Below the pieces are notes generated by a model, which saw only the letters and a program-made list of their open reading frames with translations, was not told where the DNA came from and ran no database searches. Shown in pieces: positions 25,293 to 35,614 of a stretch of DNA of 55,848 nt (the stretch's first letter is position 1; every line of letters starts with the position of its first letter). The position numbers and the translations under genes were made by a program. This stretch comes from a virus, in IMG/VR virus record IMGVR_UViG_3300027734_003408, positions 1 through 55,848 of that record; one strand, written 5' to 3'.

Positions 25293-25811
25293 TTAACGCA
25301 AGAACTCCGTGGGATCTAAATCATAGAACATTGAGTCAATTCTATGCACACCCAAGAGATACAACACGTAACTGGCCACACTTGATCCACGGCCTACACC
25401 CCAAATCATGCGGTTGGCTCGCAATGTGTCCACAAGATATTTGAGATATCTCAACAAGTCAAACAAGTTGCGTTCTTGAAACAACAACAGTTCTTGACCA
25501 CAGCGTTGTAATTTTGCATCAGAGTCACACAGACTCAAAATGTATTCAGCAATGTCCATGTATTTGTACTCGTCGGGCATGTGCCAGGAGTTCTGGTTTA
25601 CAGCATCAAACTCTTCCACAGTCATGTCTGCATCTGTGAATAAGCATTCAATCAGGTTAGGAACTTGTTCCAAGTATGCTGACGCTGTTTCTAAGTTCAC
25701 ACCTGGCTCAACCAACATGCCCGTCAGACGGTCCACAGTGACTCCACGCATGACCATGTTCACAAGATCGTCTTCGTTGTATATGATTTGTCCGTATTGG
25801 TCAGTCTTCAT
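25293..25811 (-). CDS. DNA polymerase III alpha-like fragment
   Basis: 172 residues from MKTDQYGQIIYNEDDLVNMV. The C-terminal third reads ERNLFDLLRYLKYLVDTLR then WGVGRGSSVASYVLYLLGV and HRIDSMFYDLDPTEFLR, matching the DnaE/PolC segment around GPGRGSxxGSLVAYxLGITxIDP. In DnaE the catalytic Asp triad (PDxDxDF) comes a few tens of residues later; here the protein stops before it, so it cannot be a polymerase. Similar stand-alone pieces in T4-like phages are often labelled polymerase III alpha. Its 5' end overlaps the upstream gene by 11 bp. A role in DNA binding or nucleotide binding is only a guess. Confidence 0.7.
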   Translation of the reverse strand: MKTDQYGQIIYNEDDLVNMVMRGVTVDRLTGMLVEPGVNLETASAYLEQVPNLIECLFTDADMTVEEFDAVNQNSWHMPDEYKYMDIAEYILSLCDSDAKLQRCGQELLLFQERNLFDLLRYLKYLVDTLRANRMIWGVGRGSSVASYVLYLLGVHRIDSMFYDLDPTEFLR

Positions 25812-26403
25812 TTTTTGAAAAGTTGGCAAACACCACGGTGTTGGCAGTGGGTTCAGTTTCTTGTTCGGGCCAGGTCAGTCCATATTCCACCCAGGCATTG
25901 GGCACAACCTTGAGCACATTGTCTGCCAGTGCATCTGCTTCTATGGTGTTGTGTTGCACAGTAGGCGCATGCCACCAACCTTCACTACGGAATGGTCCCG
26001 GGCTATCTTCTTCAGCATCATGCTGATACCAAACTGAGTCGCCCAGCACACTGCTCAAATCTAATCTTGTAACTGTCATGCGCCCTTCCATGATGGCATT
26101 GAGCTTGTAGTATAACATCATGCCAATGATTTGGTCAACTGGTTCTTCGGGCAAGGTGGTTACATTGATGCCCATGATGTGCATCATTTCAGCACGTTCT
26201 CGTGCGTCTTGATTCACAAACACCGTATTGGCCAATTCTCCATGCATGAATATTTTCAACCGATCCATGGCGATGTTGGTGTTCACCGCATCCATGGTCT
26301 TGGTCAGTAGGCTCATGCTCACTGAGTAACTGTTCATTTGCAAACGGTCATCGTAGTAGATTCCGGCCAGGAAGTCTAGGTCGTATTGTAGTCTAACGTT
26401 CAT
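25801..26403 (-). CDS. conserved phage protein of unknown function
   Basis: 200 residues starting MNVRLQYDLDFLAGIYYDDR. It contains helical segments and long strands (TNIAMDRLKIFMHGELANTV, GMMLYYKLNAIMEGRMTVTR), with an acidic middle (QHDAEEDSPGPF) and WVEYGLTWPEQETEP near the end. It overlaps both neighbours (26400-26403 and 25801-25811) and is co-transcribed with the DnaE-like fragment. I recognise only that similar proteins exist in T4-like phages; no fold or motif assignment is possible by eye. Confidence 0.55.
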   Translation of the reverse strand: MNVRLQYDLDFLAGIYYDDRLQMNSYSVSMSLLTKTMDAVNTNIAMDRLKIFMHGELANTVFVNQDARERAEMMHIMGINVTTLPEEPVDQIIGMMLYYKLNAIMEGRMTVTRLDLSSVLGDSVWYQHDAEEDSPGPFRSEGWWHAPTVQHNTIEADALADNVLKVVPNAWVEYGLTWPEQETEPTANTVVFANFSKNED

Positions 26404-26636
26404 TGGATGTTGATCTTGTCGTCAAAGTTGTTGTCGCCTTGAGCCTTTTTGTAACTCTCTTGCAACCGGGTTTGATACATGTTTTGATAGTTTTCCATGG
26501 CCATGCGTATTTGATTACACAAATGACCATTTCCTGTACGAGCAGCAATGCCCAGTTTTTTGCTCAGTTCGTTGATTCGGGCGCTGAGTTGTTCCAGCGT
26601 TTGTTCTTCAAGTGAGCCTATCAGCGGATGTTCCAT
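26400..26636 (-). CDS. small coiled-coil phage protein
   Basis: 78 residues starting MEHPLIGSLEEQTLEQLSAR. Two amphipathic helices are apparent: EEQTLEQLSARINELSKKLG and NQIRMAMENYQNMYQTRLQE, with heptad-like spacing of Leu, Ile and Met. It resembles short helical proteins of T4-like phages with no assigned role. It ends in a 4-bp overlap with the next gene. Dimerisation through the helices is likely; function unknown. Confidence 0.55.
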   Translation of the reverse strand: MEHPLIGSLEEQTLEQLSARINELSKKLGIAARTGNGHLCNQIRMAMENYQNMYQTRLQESYKKAQGDNNFDDKINIQ

Positions 26637-26681
26637 TGTTTATTATACGGCAATACGCTGACAGAAGTCAAGGTGTTTGGA

Positions 26682-28184
26682 TTACCAGTTGCCCACATAA
26701 GTCACAGCATTGGTTCCGATGGGTGTTAATCGGATAAAACTGTTGGTGAGAATTGTGGGTGCTCCACCAGGTGCAGAACTGTATTGAATCTGCGGAGTGA
26801 ATGTGGTACTGGCATTGGTTCTCACAATACCACGTATGACCACGGTGATGTTTTCTGTGCTTGATGAACTGGCACCTGTGACTGCCACTGCTGTGGCTGC
26901 GGTGCCATATATTCTACTCACAGCACCCAGGGTGTTACCGGTGGTGCTGGTGGTGTCAGCAGTGTAAGTGATGCCGGTCAGGGCTGAACTCACAGCAAAC
27001 AATGTGCTCAAGGTGTGACTGTTTGTGCCAACTGCTCTTGTGATATAGTACACCGCTTCCATGAAATACGCAGTACTCGCTGGCAATGTGATAGCGCCTG
27101 CTGAGCCTGTGCCCAAGTTGAAAACTTTTTGTGCCGCGCTTGAATCACTGCCAATGTAATCAACTGCCAACGCCATAAAGTGTGTGGTATTTAATATACC
27201 ACGATTGCTGGCATTGGGAGTACCGTAAAAAGTAACGCCGTCGTATTCGAGTGCACCAGCACCGGCAGTGGTCATGTTGGTACCGCTAGTAAATGACAGC
27301 GCAGGAACAGTAGCAGTACCCGCAGTTGGACGTACAAAACCGTTGACATTACCACCTGTGACATTGCCAGTGGCTGAGACCAAGCCCACAGTACGCAAAT
27401 TGCCGCCTTGAATGTTGCCAGTGATTGATGCCAGGCCTGCTGAGTTGATATTGCCACCTGTGACATTGCCTGTGGCAGTGACCAGCCCTGCTGTGTTGAC
27501 ATTACCACCTATGACGTTGCCCACAGCACTGACAAAACTGCTGGCAGTCAAACTACCCACAGTCACAGCACCGGTACCCAAAGAAGTCAACCCTCGATTC
27601 AGGTCAAATACAGTGATTGTGCTGCCGCCATCGTAGCTGCCAAACCCAAACTCAAACACACCAGTGGTACCAAATGTGATGGTGTTTATGACACCTGCTG
27701 TGCCTGGACTGATACCTTGTATGCCTGTGAGTCCTAGACTGACTGATGAAGGCAAGGTCAATGTGAACGCCACGTTGGTCACTGTAAACTGCAATTTCAT
27801 ATATCCATATGTGCCCGAAGGTGGGAAGTTGGAGAACGCCAAGGTCACACTGCCTGCCGAAGCGGTGGTATAACTTTGATAATGTGCTGATGCATAATTC
27901 AGTGTCAACGTGCCCGAAATTGGTGAGGGTGCAATTTTTACCGCAGCAAAGTCTTGAATAAGTGCAGCATACAACAATGCATCACCCATGTTGTTGTCAA
28001 GTGTGGTTCCTGTTAGGGCTGCTTTGAAAATGCCCTTGGCTTGCAAGTCATTGATTTCGTCGGCAGCATACTGAAAGTTAACTTTGGTCTGTGTGAAATT
28101 GTCACGAAAACCTTGTGAGTTATTGTCTTGCCCGGCAATGGGGTATGTGCCGTCGATGTTGTTTGGGTTAATATTACTTGACAT
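26682..28184 (-). CDS. virion structural / tail fibre protein
   Basis: 500 residues. The N-terminus (NPNNIDGTYPIAGQDNNSQG then FRDNFTQTKVNFQYAADEIN) is a recurrent module of T4-like fibre or baseplate-associated proteins, with a short coiled coil. A beta-rich domain follows (residues 60-210, including SGTLTLNYASAHYQSYTT). Residues about 225-285 carry four GNVTGGNVNTAGLVTA-type repeats identical in style to the giant fibres. The C-terminal domain (GALEYDGVTFYGTPNASNRG, YIGSDSSAAQKVFNLG) is an independent fold seen at the end of other fibres. It looks like a fibre adaptor with a short shaft and a tip. Confidence 0.7.
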   Translation of the reverse strand: MSSNINPNNIDGTYPIAGQDNNSQGFRDNFTQTKVNFQYAADEINDLQAKGIFKAALTGTTLDNNMGDALLYAALIQDFAAVKIAPSPISGTLTLNYASAHYQSYTTASAGSVTLAFSNFPPSGTYGYMKLQFTVTNVAFTLTLPSSVSLGLTGIQGISPGTAGVINTITFGTTGVFEFGFGSYDGGSTITVFDLNRGLTSLGTGAVTVGSLTASSFVSAVGNVIGGNVNTAGLVTATGNVTGGNINSAGLASITGNIQGGNLRTVGLVSATGNVTGGNVNGFVRPTAGTATVPALSFTSGTNMTTAGAGALEYDGVTFYGTPNASNRGILNTTHFMALAVDYIGSDSSAAQKVFNLGTGSAGAITLPASTAYFMEAVYYITRAVGTNSHTLSTLFAVSSALTGITYTADTTSTTGNTLGAVSRIYGTAATAVAVTGASSSSTENITVVIRGIVRTNASTTFTPQIQYSSAPGGAPTILTNSFIRLTPIGTNAVTYVGNW

Positions 28185-28196
28185 TGGTTATCCTTG

Positions 28197-31100
28197 TTAT
28201 ACCAAAATATTCTGTTTGGGAAATACCAGATATTTATCCAGCGCATCGCTGGTATTGTACATATCCACAGGTTCAATAAACTGCATGCTGGCTTCGTCGA
28301 ATGTGGTTTCGTTGCCGATCACAGTGATCACAGTAATCAATGACTGCCAGTTGATCAACGTTAGTCCTGGTCCAGGAGCAGTGGGTCTATACAATTGTGC
28401 TGTGTTGTAAGTTGCACCTTGTGTGACTTGCAAATAATCGTTGGGCGCAACTTGCTGCAGTGGGTTCAGCTGCACAATCGCTGGTTCTGTTGCAGTGGCA
28501 GGTTGTATGGAAATTTCATAGATGTCCATACGGTAGTTGCCCCAACTAGCAGTCATGTCTCCTGTGGCAGTGGTCAATTGTTCAGGAGGATTGTCAACAG
28601 CAGTCATTGTAGACAGGGCCACAGTTTGACTGTTGCTCACAGTGTATGTTCCTGTTCCACCTACTGCAGAAAGAAATGCAGTGATTGTGGTATTTGCACT
28701 TATTCCAGTGCCTATAATGGTCATACCCACTGCTAGTGTACCCGTGAGTGCTGCACTTACAGTGAGTGTGGTGCCGGATATGGTGCCTCTAAAAGTTGCA
28801 GAAATTTCTGCAATACGAAACTGAGTGGCATTGGGTTTGTCATATACACAATAAATCTGATTGTTATTGGTAAAATTAACCACGCCACCGAATGTTGTGC
28901 CAGTGAACCAAATAATATCGCCCACGGTCATGTCTGTGGTATCCGAGCATGTGATTCGATCTGTTGCAGCCGTGGTAGCAGAACATTGTACTTGATACCC
29001 GCCAGGAATGGTGTAAGCACTGTCAAAACTGCCCACAGTATCATTTATCAACACAGGGTCAAATGGTGTTTCATCATACAAAGAAGTATACTGCTGCCAG
29101 GCATTGTCTGTGCTAGTATAGTTGGAATAATCTTCTTGTTTGACAAAAATAATTCTTGTGCCGTCTCTAATCACAACTTTGGTGCCAAAAGGCGCAACAC
29201 CGCCGTCATCAATCCAGGTCAGACCATCAATACCGCCCAGGGCATTGATCTCTTGTAATGTTCGGTAATTGATGTCATCATACGCCAAATTAGTTGCACA
29301 TTCTACCAGACCAATATTGACATAACCAGTGGTGTTGTAATAGTCGAATGTGGTGAGACTGCCCTTGGGAGTCCATTGTTGTGTTTCGGCGTCCCAATTT
29401 TTGCTTAGGGTGCGATCCAGCACATATCTGTCAACTTTGAAGTCCACTGAGTTCAACTGTTGAGCAAAGTATTCAGCAATATAGTAGGCAATCTGTTTGG
29501 ATCTTCCAGGATTGGCATAGCATATTACCCAGGCAGGAGTAAATCCTAATACTCGCCCATTGGTTTGTTTTGAAGTCATCCACAATGGTAATTTGGTTGA
29601 TATCTGTCCCACAACATCTATAACTTGGTCTCGCATGTTGACCAAACTGTTGGGATATACTTGTGTGATTTCTGTGCTACCATCGCTGGGGTCTGTGATA
29701 GCATAAGGTAAGTTTACAATTTTACTTACACTTTCGCCGGCAGTGTTTACCAAGTTGTCAACAATTTTGCTGTACACAACTTCATAGATTACATTGCCAT
29801 TGGCGTCTAGTGCCTGTGCAGTTTCAATAGATCCTAATATGAGATTTTTCCAATAGTGATTGAGATACAAACTGCTGACATAAGTGTCTATGGTATCAGG
29901 AGCAAGGCCATAGGCATGTTCGTATTTCACTGCGGTACTCACCCCAAAGTTGGCATCATCGGGGCGATAAATGTATTCAGGAACAAAAATTTCTTGGTTG
30001 TCCAACAATTGATCAATCAACACTCGATCGTTGGCCGGGGGCAAGGCCACAACATACAAGTTTTGATATGGATAATTGTAGGCTCTAAATATTCTGATGG
30101 TAAAAGTCTTGAACACCGAAATAGCATCTCTAGTTTGATAGGGTTGTATAACGGGTGTTAACACAGCACCTGACCCACCAAATCCTTGAGTAATGGTTAG
30201 TGTAGGAGCACTGTAATATCCAGCACCTTGGTTGGTCACATTCACTGATGTGATTGCACCACCAGTAACCACTGCCACTGCGGTGGCTGTTTCTGCGGTG
30301 GCTCCTATCGGCGATGAAAACAACAATGTAGGTAAATTTATACCACTGTATCCAGATCCGCCGTTGGTCACTGTGACACTGGCCACATTGTATACATCTT
30401 GACTGGGATCTTCTGCGTAAGCATTGACAGTAAAAGTAAACGAACTATCAAATGTGGTTTCGCTGACCCCGGTTATGTTGCTTTGAGTTTTATCAAAGGT
30501 AGTAAACCCTAGATCAACTGAGAAAGTGTTGAATGTGGCACGGCCGGCAATTTCGCCCGACGGCAGCAATGTCAACCCTTGTGGCAATTCGTTGAAAGCA
30601 CCACTCTTTAATCTATAGCTCAGCGTTTTACCGCCACGATTTACTGCTTCAACTTTGAGCAAACTGGTTGCACCATTTTCCAATATGCCAAGGTCTGCAT
30701 CAGTAATCCAAGTACATTCACTGTCAGTGATACCCACAATGGTCAAGGTAAATGGATACAGTTGACTGACCACTGTGGGGGTGTCAGTTTGACTGACTTG
30801 TATGTTGAAACTGTATGTGACTTCTAACAAGCCTTGATCAGGAATGTATCCGTAGTACCACCCAGTGGTAGGGTCCAGTGTGAGGCCGGGTGGTAGCCCT
30901 GCACCTTCATTGACGGAAATAGAGTATGTGAGATCCGCAGTGTCGTAATCATTGGCGCGGAATTGATATGCAAAATAGTTGTCAGAACGTACTCGCCCAA
31001 GATCACTGGGTTCGGCATTGACCAAGAATGGGGCACGCTCTAGATTCTCATCGGCTGTGACAAATGTGTTGTCGCCTGTGATAATTGTGGTGTCGGCTGT

Positions 31101-32027
31101 GAGATCATTTCTATTGTAGACATAAATTGTAAATGTTCTTAGACTGCTGCTTTTTCCATCAGTCACTTCCAAAGTAAATTGATAGTTTTTGCTGATAGCA
31201 GCAACCACAAAGTCATAAGGCACAGTGTCAATTTGTGTTTCGTCATAGCCTGGTATTTGTGTGACACTGGCAGCAGGTTCAATGTATCCATACAGTCTTC
31301 CCGACGTGCTCAGAGTCAATCCTCCAGGCAGCTCTCCACTGACTTTTCTTACAACGATAGTTTCATCAGGATCTTGATTGGTGTATTCGAATGTCAGGTC
31401 CACCAGGTCGCCATCATAGTACACTCCTATCCATCCGGTAATTGTAGTACCCAAATTGTTTTGACTGATGTTTACTGTGTATTTTCCTGTGCCGCCGGCC
31501 GCAGTACCTGTGCTAACAATGGTGGTGCCTGGCACAATGTTGGTACCACGTATGACCATGCCGTTTTGTATGGTGCCTGATGTTATTGCGCCAACTGTTA
31601 GTTCTGTGCCAGAAATAGCACCAGTGAATGTAGCGGTATTATTGGTGGCGAACGATCCATATGGTGTGATAAATTCAGGCACATCATTGCCACTCACTGT
31701 GAGTGAGAATGTACGGTCTGCAATACGAAGGATTTGACCAGTGGCTTCATTTTCGGTGTAGGCACGCAAGGTAAATTTGTTGGTTTCGTTGCGATTGACC
31801 GGTTGTGGCACGCCTTGCAAACTGGCCAAGGCCTGTGGTACTCCTGCAATCAGGCCAGTGATACTGCATTGAATGCCAGCAGGCAAGGTGCCTGCAATGA
31901 CTCTGTAATAAAGATCTGTGCCCGGTTCAGGATCAGGATCGTAGGCCCGCATGCTGGTCTGATAGAATATGCCTTCGGGTATAGTTCCCAAACTACCAGC
32001 GGGTGTGATCCATATAGGTTGTGCCAT
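28197..32027 (-). CDS. large virion protein with putative Ig-like domains
   Basis: 1276 residues starting [20 protein letters not shown], a signature of large structural proteins in T4-like phages. Several putative Ig (cadherin-like) domains are visible in the first 550 residues through motifs such as [49 protein letters not shown] and [15 protein letters not shown]. Two copies of a small insert domain, with ISGT(E/T)LTV and GGTGxYTV, lie near residues 135-205 and 1130-1195. Around 560-640 a [21 protein letters not shown] repeat occurs. The C-terminal half is a large globular region without recognisable motifs. It probably forms part of the tail or baseplate that carries the fibres. Confidence 0.75.
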   Translation of the reverse strand: MAQPIWITPAGSLGTIPEGIFYQTSMRAYDPDPEPGTDLYYRVIAGTLPAGIQCSITGLIAGVPQALASLQGVPQPVNRNETNKFTLRAYTENEATGQILRIADRTFSLTVSGNDVPEFITPYGSFATNNTATFTGAISGTELTVGAITSGTIQNGMVIRGTNIVPGTTIVSTGTAAGGTGKYTVNISQNNLGTTITGWIGVYYDGDLVDLTFEYTNQDPDETIVVRKVSGELPGGLTLSTSGRLYGYIEPAASVTQIPGYDETQIDTVPYDFVVAAISKNYQFTLEVTDGKSSSLRTFTIYVYNRNDLTADTTIITGDNTFVTADENLERAPFLVNAEPSDLGRVRSDNYFAYQFRANDYDTADLTYSISVNEGAGLPPGLTLDPTTGWYYGYIPDQGLLEVTYSFNIQVSQTDTPTVVSQLYPFTLTIVGITDSECTWITDADLGILENGATSLLKVEAVNRGGKTLSYRLKSGAFNELPQGLTLLPSGEIAGRATFNTFSVDLGFTTFDKTQSNITGVSETTFDSSFTFTVNAYAEDPSQDVYNVASVTVTNGGSGYSGINLPTLLFSSPIGATAETATAVAVVTGGAITSVNVTNQGAGYYSAPTLTITQGFGGSGAVLTPVIQPYQTRDAISVFKTFTIRIFRAYNYPYQNLYVVALPPANDRVLIDQLLDNQEIFVPEYIYRPDDANFGVSTAVKYEHAYGLAPDTIDTYVSSLYLNHYWKNLILGSIETAQALDANGNVIYEVVYSKIVDNLVNTAGESVSKIVNLPYAITDPSDGSTEITQVYPNSLVNMRDQVIDVVGQISTKLPLWMTSKQTNGRVLGFTPAWVICYANPGRSKQIAYYIAEYFAQQLNSVDFKVDRYVLDRTLSKNWDAETQQWTPKGSLTTFDYYNTTGYVNIGLVECATNLAYDDINYRTLQEINALGGIDGLTWIDDGGVAPFGTKVVIRDGTRIIFVKQEDYSNYTSTDNAWQQYTSLYDETPFDPVLINDTVGSFDSAYTIPGGYQVQCSATTAATDRITCSDTTDMTVGDIIWFTGTTFGGVVNFTNNNQIYCVYDKPNATQFRIAEISATFRGTISGTTLTVSAALTGTLAVGMTIIGTGISANTTITAFLSAVGGTGTYTVSNSQTVALSTMTAVDNPPEQLTTATGDMTASWGNYRMDIYEISIQPATATEPAIVQLNPLQQVAPNDYLQVTQGATYNTAQLYRPTAPGPGLTLINWQSLITVITVIGNETTFDEASMQFIEPVDMYNTSDALDKYLVFPKQNILV

Positions 32028-32033
32028 AATGTA

Positions 32034-34148
32034 TTAACAACTTCTCCAGGCACCGCCGCTGTAGATTCTAAGCGAGGGGATAACAGTGTTGTAGTAAAAT
32101 CTTCCTTCAGCTGTACTGACTGGGTCAGAGGTTCCAGTGGGTATGACCAAACTAGTCAATGAAGGCAAGCTAGTGATGTTGGATTGTGTGCCCGAGGTCA
32201 CTGTGCCGGCTGTGGTTGCATTGGTTGCATTGGTTGCATTGGTTGCATTGGTTGCATTGGTTGCATTGGTTGCGCTGGCCACAGTACCAGTGACATTGCC
32301 CCCCGGAATCGATGTTAAGCCTGCACCTGATCCAATAAATTGAGACGCTGTGACATTTCCAGTTACTGACACCGCAGTACCTTCCAATGTCCCAACCACA
32401 ATGGTACCATAACTGTTAACTGTTACTACTTCATTGGTGATAGTGGTTTGCAATGCTGCAATCAATTTATTGCTACTGGCCTGGAATCCAATAAACGCAC
32501 TACGTTCTGCGGTGTTCCAGTACCACAGTTGTTCACCACGATCTTTGGCGTCACTGCTGGTCAATGCTGCATTGTTGGCACCACGACCTATGCTGATGAT
32601 GGGATCTTGTATGGCCAAATTGGTAACATTGGTGTATTCTGTGGTACCGCTCACGGTCAAGTTACCAGCAATAATGGTGCTGCCGCCCACACTGAGTGTG
32701 CCTGCTGTGCTGATGTTGCCGCCAGTGACAGTACCTGCGGCTGTGAGTGCATTGGTACTCTTGTTGAATGTCAAGTTGGCTGTGGCATTGGCTGTGCCAG
32801 AATCATTGAACACCACTTGTGTGTTGGCACCAGGTGCTGACAAGTTGCCTGAAATATTACCAACCACATTGCCGATAAAGTTTGGTGCAGTCACATTGCC
32901 ATTAGCAGTGATTGTGCCATAGGTCAAAATATTGCCTGCTTCTACACGACCTGCCACGTTGGCCAGTCCTGAGGTAATCAAATTACCGCCAGTAACGTTG
33001 CCACTTAAACTTGCTGTGCTGCCGGTATGGGTTGTGGCATTGACGTTGGCGCCACCTAGAACGTTACCACCAGTGATGTTGCCAGTGGCACTGACTTGAC
33101 CACCAGTGCGAATATTACCACCAGTGATGTTGCCAGTGGCAGTAATAACCCCTAATGAATTAATTTGTGTGGCTATTTCAATGTTGCCGCCGGTAATGTT
33201 GGCTGCTGTGGCAATGTTTCCAAAAGCAGAAACAATGGCACCTGACGTGACATTTCCTGTGGCGCTGACTATGCCACCTGTGTTGACGTTGCCACCTGTG
33301 ACGTTGCCAGTTGCAACAATGGTTGTGCCAGCAGTGATACTGTTGCTACTAATTGAACCATTGCCGCCTAGAGCATTGCTGACATTCAAATAATTTAAAG
33401 TACCCAGTTGTTGTAAACTACTGACAGTAACGTTACTGCTCAAAGTAGAGAAAGTCAACAATGCTGCATTGGAACTTACGGCAATACCCGAAAGTTGTGA
33501 TCCATTGCCGATGAAATATTGAGTGCCAATGTTGACATTGCCAGCACCGCTGATAATGCCACCAACACTGAGTGCTCCACTGGTTATAATATTACCCCCA
33601 GTGACATTTCCTGATGCATTGACATTGCTGCCTGCATTGATGTTTGTGCCTGCAACATCGCCTGATGCAGCCACAGCACCTGTGGTGACCAAATTGCCAC
33701 CACGTACATTGCCTGTGACACTCAACGTGCCCAGTGTGCCCACTGTGGTCAAACTGCTGGTTAATACGTTGGAACTCAGTGTGTTTCCTGTAAGCAATGC
33801 TGCGGCCGCAACAGATACCACGCCAGTTAGTTGTGATCCGTTGCCAATAAAAAATTGTCCTGCTGTGACGTTGCCTACGGCTGAAATTGCGCTGTTGCCA
33901 ATCAATGTTCCTGTTACTGTGGCACCTGTGGTGGTCACAGTGATCACATTGGCAGTGCCTTGTGGGCTCATCAAGATAGCACCACTATTTAATATGTTGA
34001 TATTACTAGTGCCATTTGATATACCACTCACACCACCTGCCGCAAACAACTGACTGAAGTTGTTGTTGGTTTTGGTAAATGCAGTGCGTAAAGGATCCCC
34101 AGCGCCGTCGTTAGCAGTTGCCCCAATATTGATAATTTCTTGTGCCAT
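32034..34148 (-). CDS. repetitive tail fibre protein (704 aa)
   Basis: The N-terminus MAQEIINIGATANDGAGDPL then RTAFTKTNNNFSQLF is a conserved fibre attachment module. Residues about 75-430 are a GNVTGGNIxTxGxxS shaft like that of the giant fibres. A second recurrent module follows (TVSGTTEYTNVTNLAIQDP then SSDAKDRGEQLWYWNTAERS), known from phage fibres as a small globular insert. Near residues 625-645 there is an Ala-Thr-Asn tract from a 9-bp DNA repeat. The protein ends SDPVSTAEGRFYYNT...GGAWRSC, a common C-terminal tip strand. It is divergent from the plus-strand fibre genes. Confidence 0.8.
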   Translation of the reverse strand: MAQEIINIGATANDGAGDPLRTAFTKTNNNFSQLFAAGGVSGISNGTSNINILNSGAILMSPQGTANVITVTTTGATVTGTLIGNSAISAVGNVTAGQFFIGNGSQLTGVVSVAAAALLTGNTLSSNVLTSSLTTVGTLGTLSVTGNVRGGNLVTTGAVAASGDVAGTNINAGSNVNASGNVTGGNIITSGALSVGGIISGAGNVNIGTQYFIGNGSQLSGIAVSSNAALLTFSTLSSNVTVSSLQQLGTLNYLNVSNALGGNGSISSNSITAGTTIVATGNVTGGNVNTGGIVSATGNVTSGAIVSAFGNIATAANITGGNIEIATQINSLGVITATGNITGGNIRTGGQVSATGNITGGNVLGGANVNATTHTGSTASLSGNVTGGNLITSGLANVAGRVEAGNILTYGTITANGNVTAPNFIGNVVGNISGNLSAPGANTQVVFNDSGTANATANLTFNKSTNALTAAGTVTGGNISTAGTLSVGGSTIIAGNLTVSGTTEYTNVTNLAIQDPIISIGRGANNAALTSSDAKDRGEQLWYWNTAERSAFIGFQASSNKLIAALQTTITNEVVTVNSYGTIVVGTLEGTAVSVTGNVTASQFIGSGAGLTSIPGGNVTGTVASATNATNATNATNATNATNATTAGTVTSGTQSNITSLPSLTSLVIPTGTSDPVSTAEGRFYYNTVIPSLRIYSGGAWRSC
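32212..32274. repeat. 9-bp tandem repeat inside fibre gene
   Basis: Seven units of TTGGTTGCA (first and last with one base different) run without interruption. On the coding minus strand they give repeated Ala-Thr-Asn. Since the unit is three codons, gain or loss of copies by slippage would change fibre length without breaking the frame. Confidence 0.9.
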
Positions 34149-34165
34149 GTTTGTGTTCCAGTATG

Positions 34166-34173
34166 GTATTTAC
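34166..34173 (-). promoter_or_regulatory. T4 late-promoter-like octamer (leftward)
   Basis: The minus strand reads GTAAATAC, similar to the core of the T4 late promoter (TATAAATA). It ends 17 nt upstream of the ATG at 34148 of the 704-residue fibre gene, a plausible leader length. The intergenic region is only 68 bp and is shared with a rightward octamer. Inference only. Confidence 0.35.
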
Positions 34174-34190
34174 CAAAACTTTGTGTGTCG

Positions 34191-34198
34191 CTAAATAC
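34191..34198 (+). promoter_or_regulatory. T4 late-promoter-like octamer (rightward)
   Basis: The plus strand reads CTAAATAC, 18 nt before the ATG at 34217. A CGGAG Shine-Dalgarno lies between them (34206-34210). It would drive the two plus-strand fibre genes. Together with the leftward octamer it forms a compact divergent late control region. Confidence 0.4.
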
Positions 34199-34216
34199 TA
34201 GCAATCGGAGCGGTCA

Positions 34217-35611
34217 ATGTCATACATCATCAATAACAGTCGTGGACAAATTGTAGCAGTTGTGGGGGACGGCACAGTCAACACCACTGCTACAGATCTT
34301 GCCTTGGTAGGTCGTGCTGTCACAAACTACGGGGACTATCAAAACGAAAACTACGTATATTTGTTGGAAAACTTTGCCAACAGCACAGCACCCACACAAC
34401 CAATTTTGGGACAACTCTGGTACGATTCCAGCACAGACTTGATCAGTTCCTACAGCACAGCAAATGTCTGGGTAGCATTGGCCTCACAAGATTATGTGCA
34501 ATTGCAAAAAGTTAGTCCTGCGTTTACTGGTGTTCCCACTGCCCCCACCGCCGCAGTTGCTACCAACAGCGTACAACTTGCTACCACAGCATTTGTGCAA
34601 AACAACAAAGTTTCGCCTGCGTTTTCGGGTGTTCCTACAGCACCCACAGCGGCTGCATTGACCAATACCACACAAATTGCTACCACAGCATTTGTGCAAG
34701 GCGAAAAAATTTCGCCAGCATTTTTAGGCACCCCCACTGCACCCACAGCAGTGGCCGGGACTAACACTGTACAAATTGCAACCACAGCATTTGTAACCAA
34801 CAGTCCTGCATTTGATGGCATACCCACTGCTGCCACTGCTGCCACTGCAACCAACACTACACAAATTGCCACAACTGCATTTGTGCAAAACAACAAAGTT
34901 TCTCCAGCATTTAGTGGCATACCCACTACTCCTACTGCTGCCAATGGTACCAGCACCACACAGATTGCCAGTACAGAATTTGTAATCAACAACATCAACA
35001 CCCTGGGTACCATGGCTTTTCAAGACGCCACAGTGGTGGCCATCACAGGCGGATCAATCACAGGCATTGCTGATCTAGCAGTGGCTGACGGCGGCACAGG
35101 TGCCAGTACTGCTTCACAGGCCAGAATCAATCTTGGCATGGGTGATATGGCCATACAGAATTCCAGTGCAGTTGCCATCACCGGCGGCAGCATTGTTGGC
35201 ATCACAGATTTGGCCATAGCCGACGGCGGAACAGGTGCCAGCGACGCTGCTGGTGCAAGAAACAATCTTGGTTTAGCGTCGGGTGCCACTACAACCGTAG
35301 GAACCATGAGTGTGCAGAATGCCAACTCAGTGGCAATCACTGGTGGTGCTATTTCTGGCATTACTCCATTGGCTGTGGCAGATGGTGGTACAGGTGCTGC
35401 AACCGCTGCTGTGGCTAGAACCAATCTCTTTGTTCCGCCCAACTCCAGAACCATCACTGGCGCAGGCGGCTTGACCGGCGGCGGCGATCTTAGCTCAGAC
35501 CGAACCATTACTATTGCTACCACTTCCAATGGATACGGCACACGCTACATTGGTAACACAGGCCCTAACATTGCTGGTGTCACTGGAGACATTTGGTATC
35601 AAATTATATAA
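34217..35611 (+). CDS. tail fibre protein with lambda/T4-type PTAPTA repeats
   Basis: 464 residues. The N-terminal module MSYIINNSRGQIVAVVGDGT...LGQLWYDSSTDLISSYS is a conserved fibre head. Residues about 98-250 hold five to six repeats of the form SPAFxGxPTAPTAAxxTNTTQ followed by IATTAFV, the classical phage fibre repeat (collagen-like or Phage_fiber_2 type) found in lambda Stf and T4-like fibres. Residues 265-400 hold three repeats of AITGGSITGI(A/T)DLAVADGGTGA. The ending (RTITGAGGLTGGGDLSSDRT) is also typical of fibre C-termini. A GGAG site precedes the start. The 1030-residue gene follows after three bases. Confidence 0.85.
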   Translation: MSYIINNSRGQIVAVVGDGTVNTTATDLALVGRAVTNYGDYQNENYVYLLENFANSTAPTQPILGQLWYDSSTDLISSYSTANVWVALASQDYVQLQKVSPAFTGVPTAPTAAVATNSVQLATTAFVQNNKVSPAFSGVPTAPTAAALTNTTQIATTAFVQGEKISPAFLGTPTAPTAVAGTNTVQIATTAFVTNSPAFDGIPTAATAATATNTTQIATTAFVQNNKVSPAFSGIPTTPTAANGTSTTQIASTEFVINNINTLGTMAFQDATVVAITGGSITGIADLAVADGGTGASTASQARINLGMGDMAIQNSSAVAITGGSIVGITDLAIADGGTGASDAAGARNNLGLASGATTTVGTMSVQNANSVAITGGAISGITPLAVADGGTGAATAAVARTNLFVPPNSRTITGAGGLTGGGDLSSDRTITIATTSNGYGTRYIGNTGPNIAGVTGDIWYQII

Positions 35612-35614
35612 TCA

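Noticed and set aside
25293-25811. Functional DNA polymerase
   Set aside because: The catalytic Asp motif and the rest of the palm and fingers are absent.
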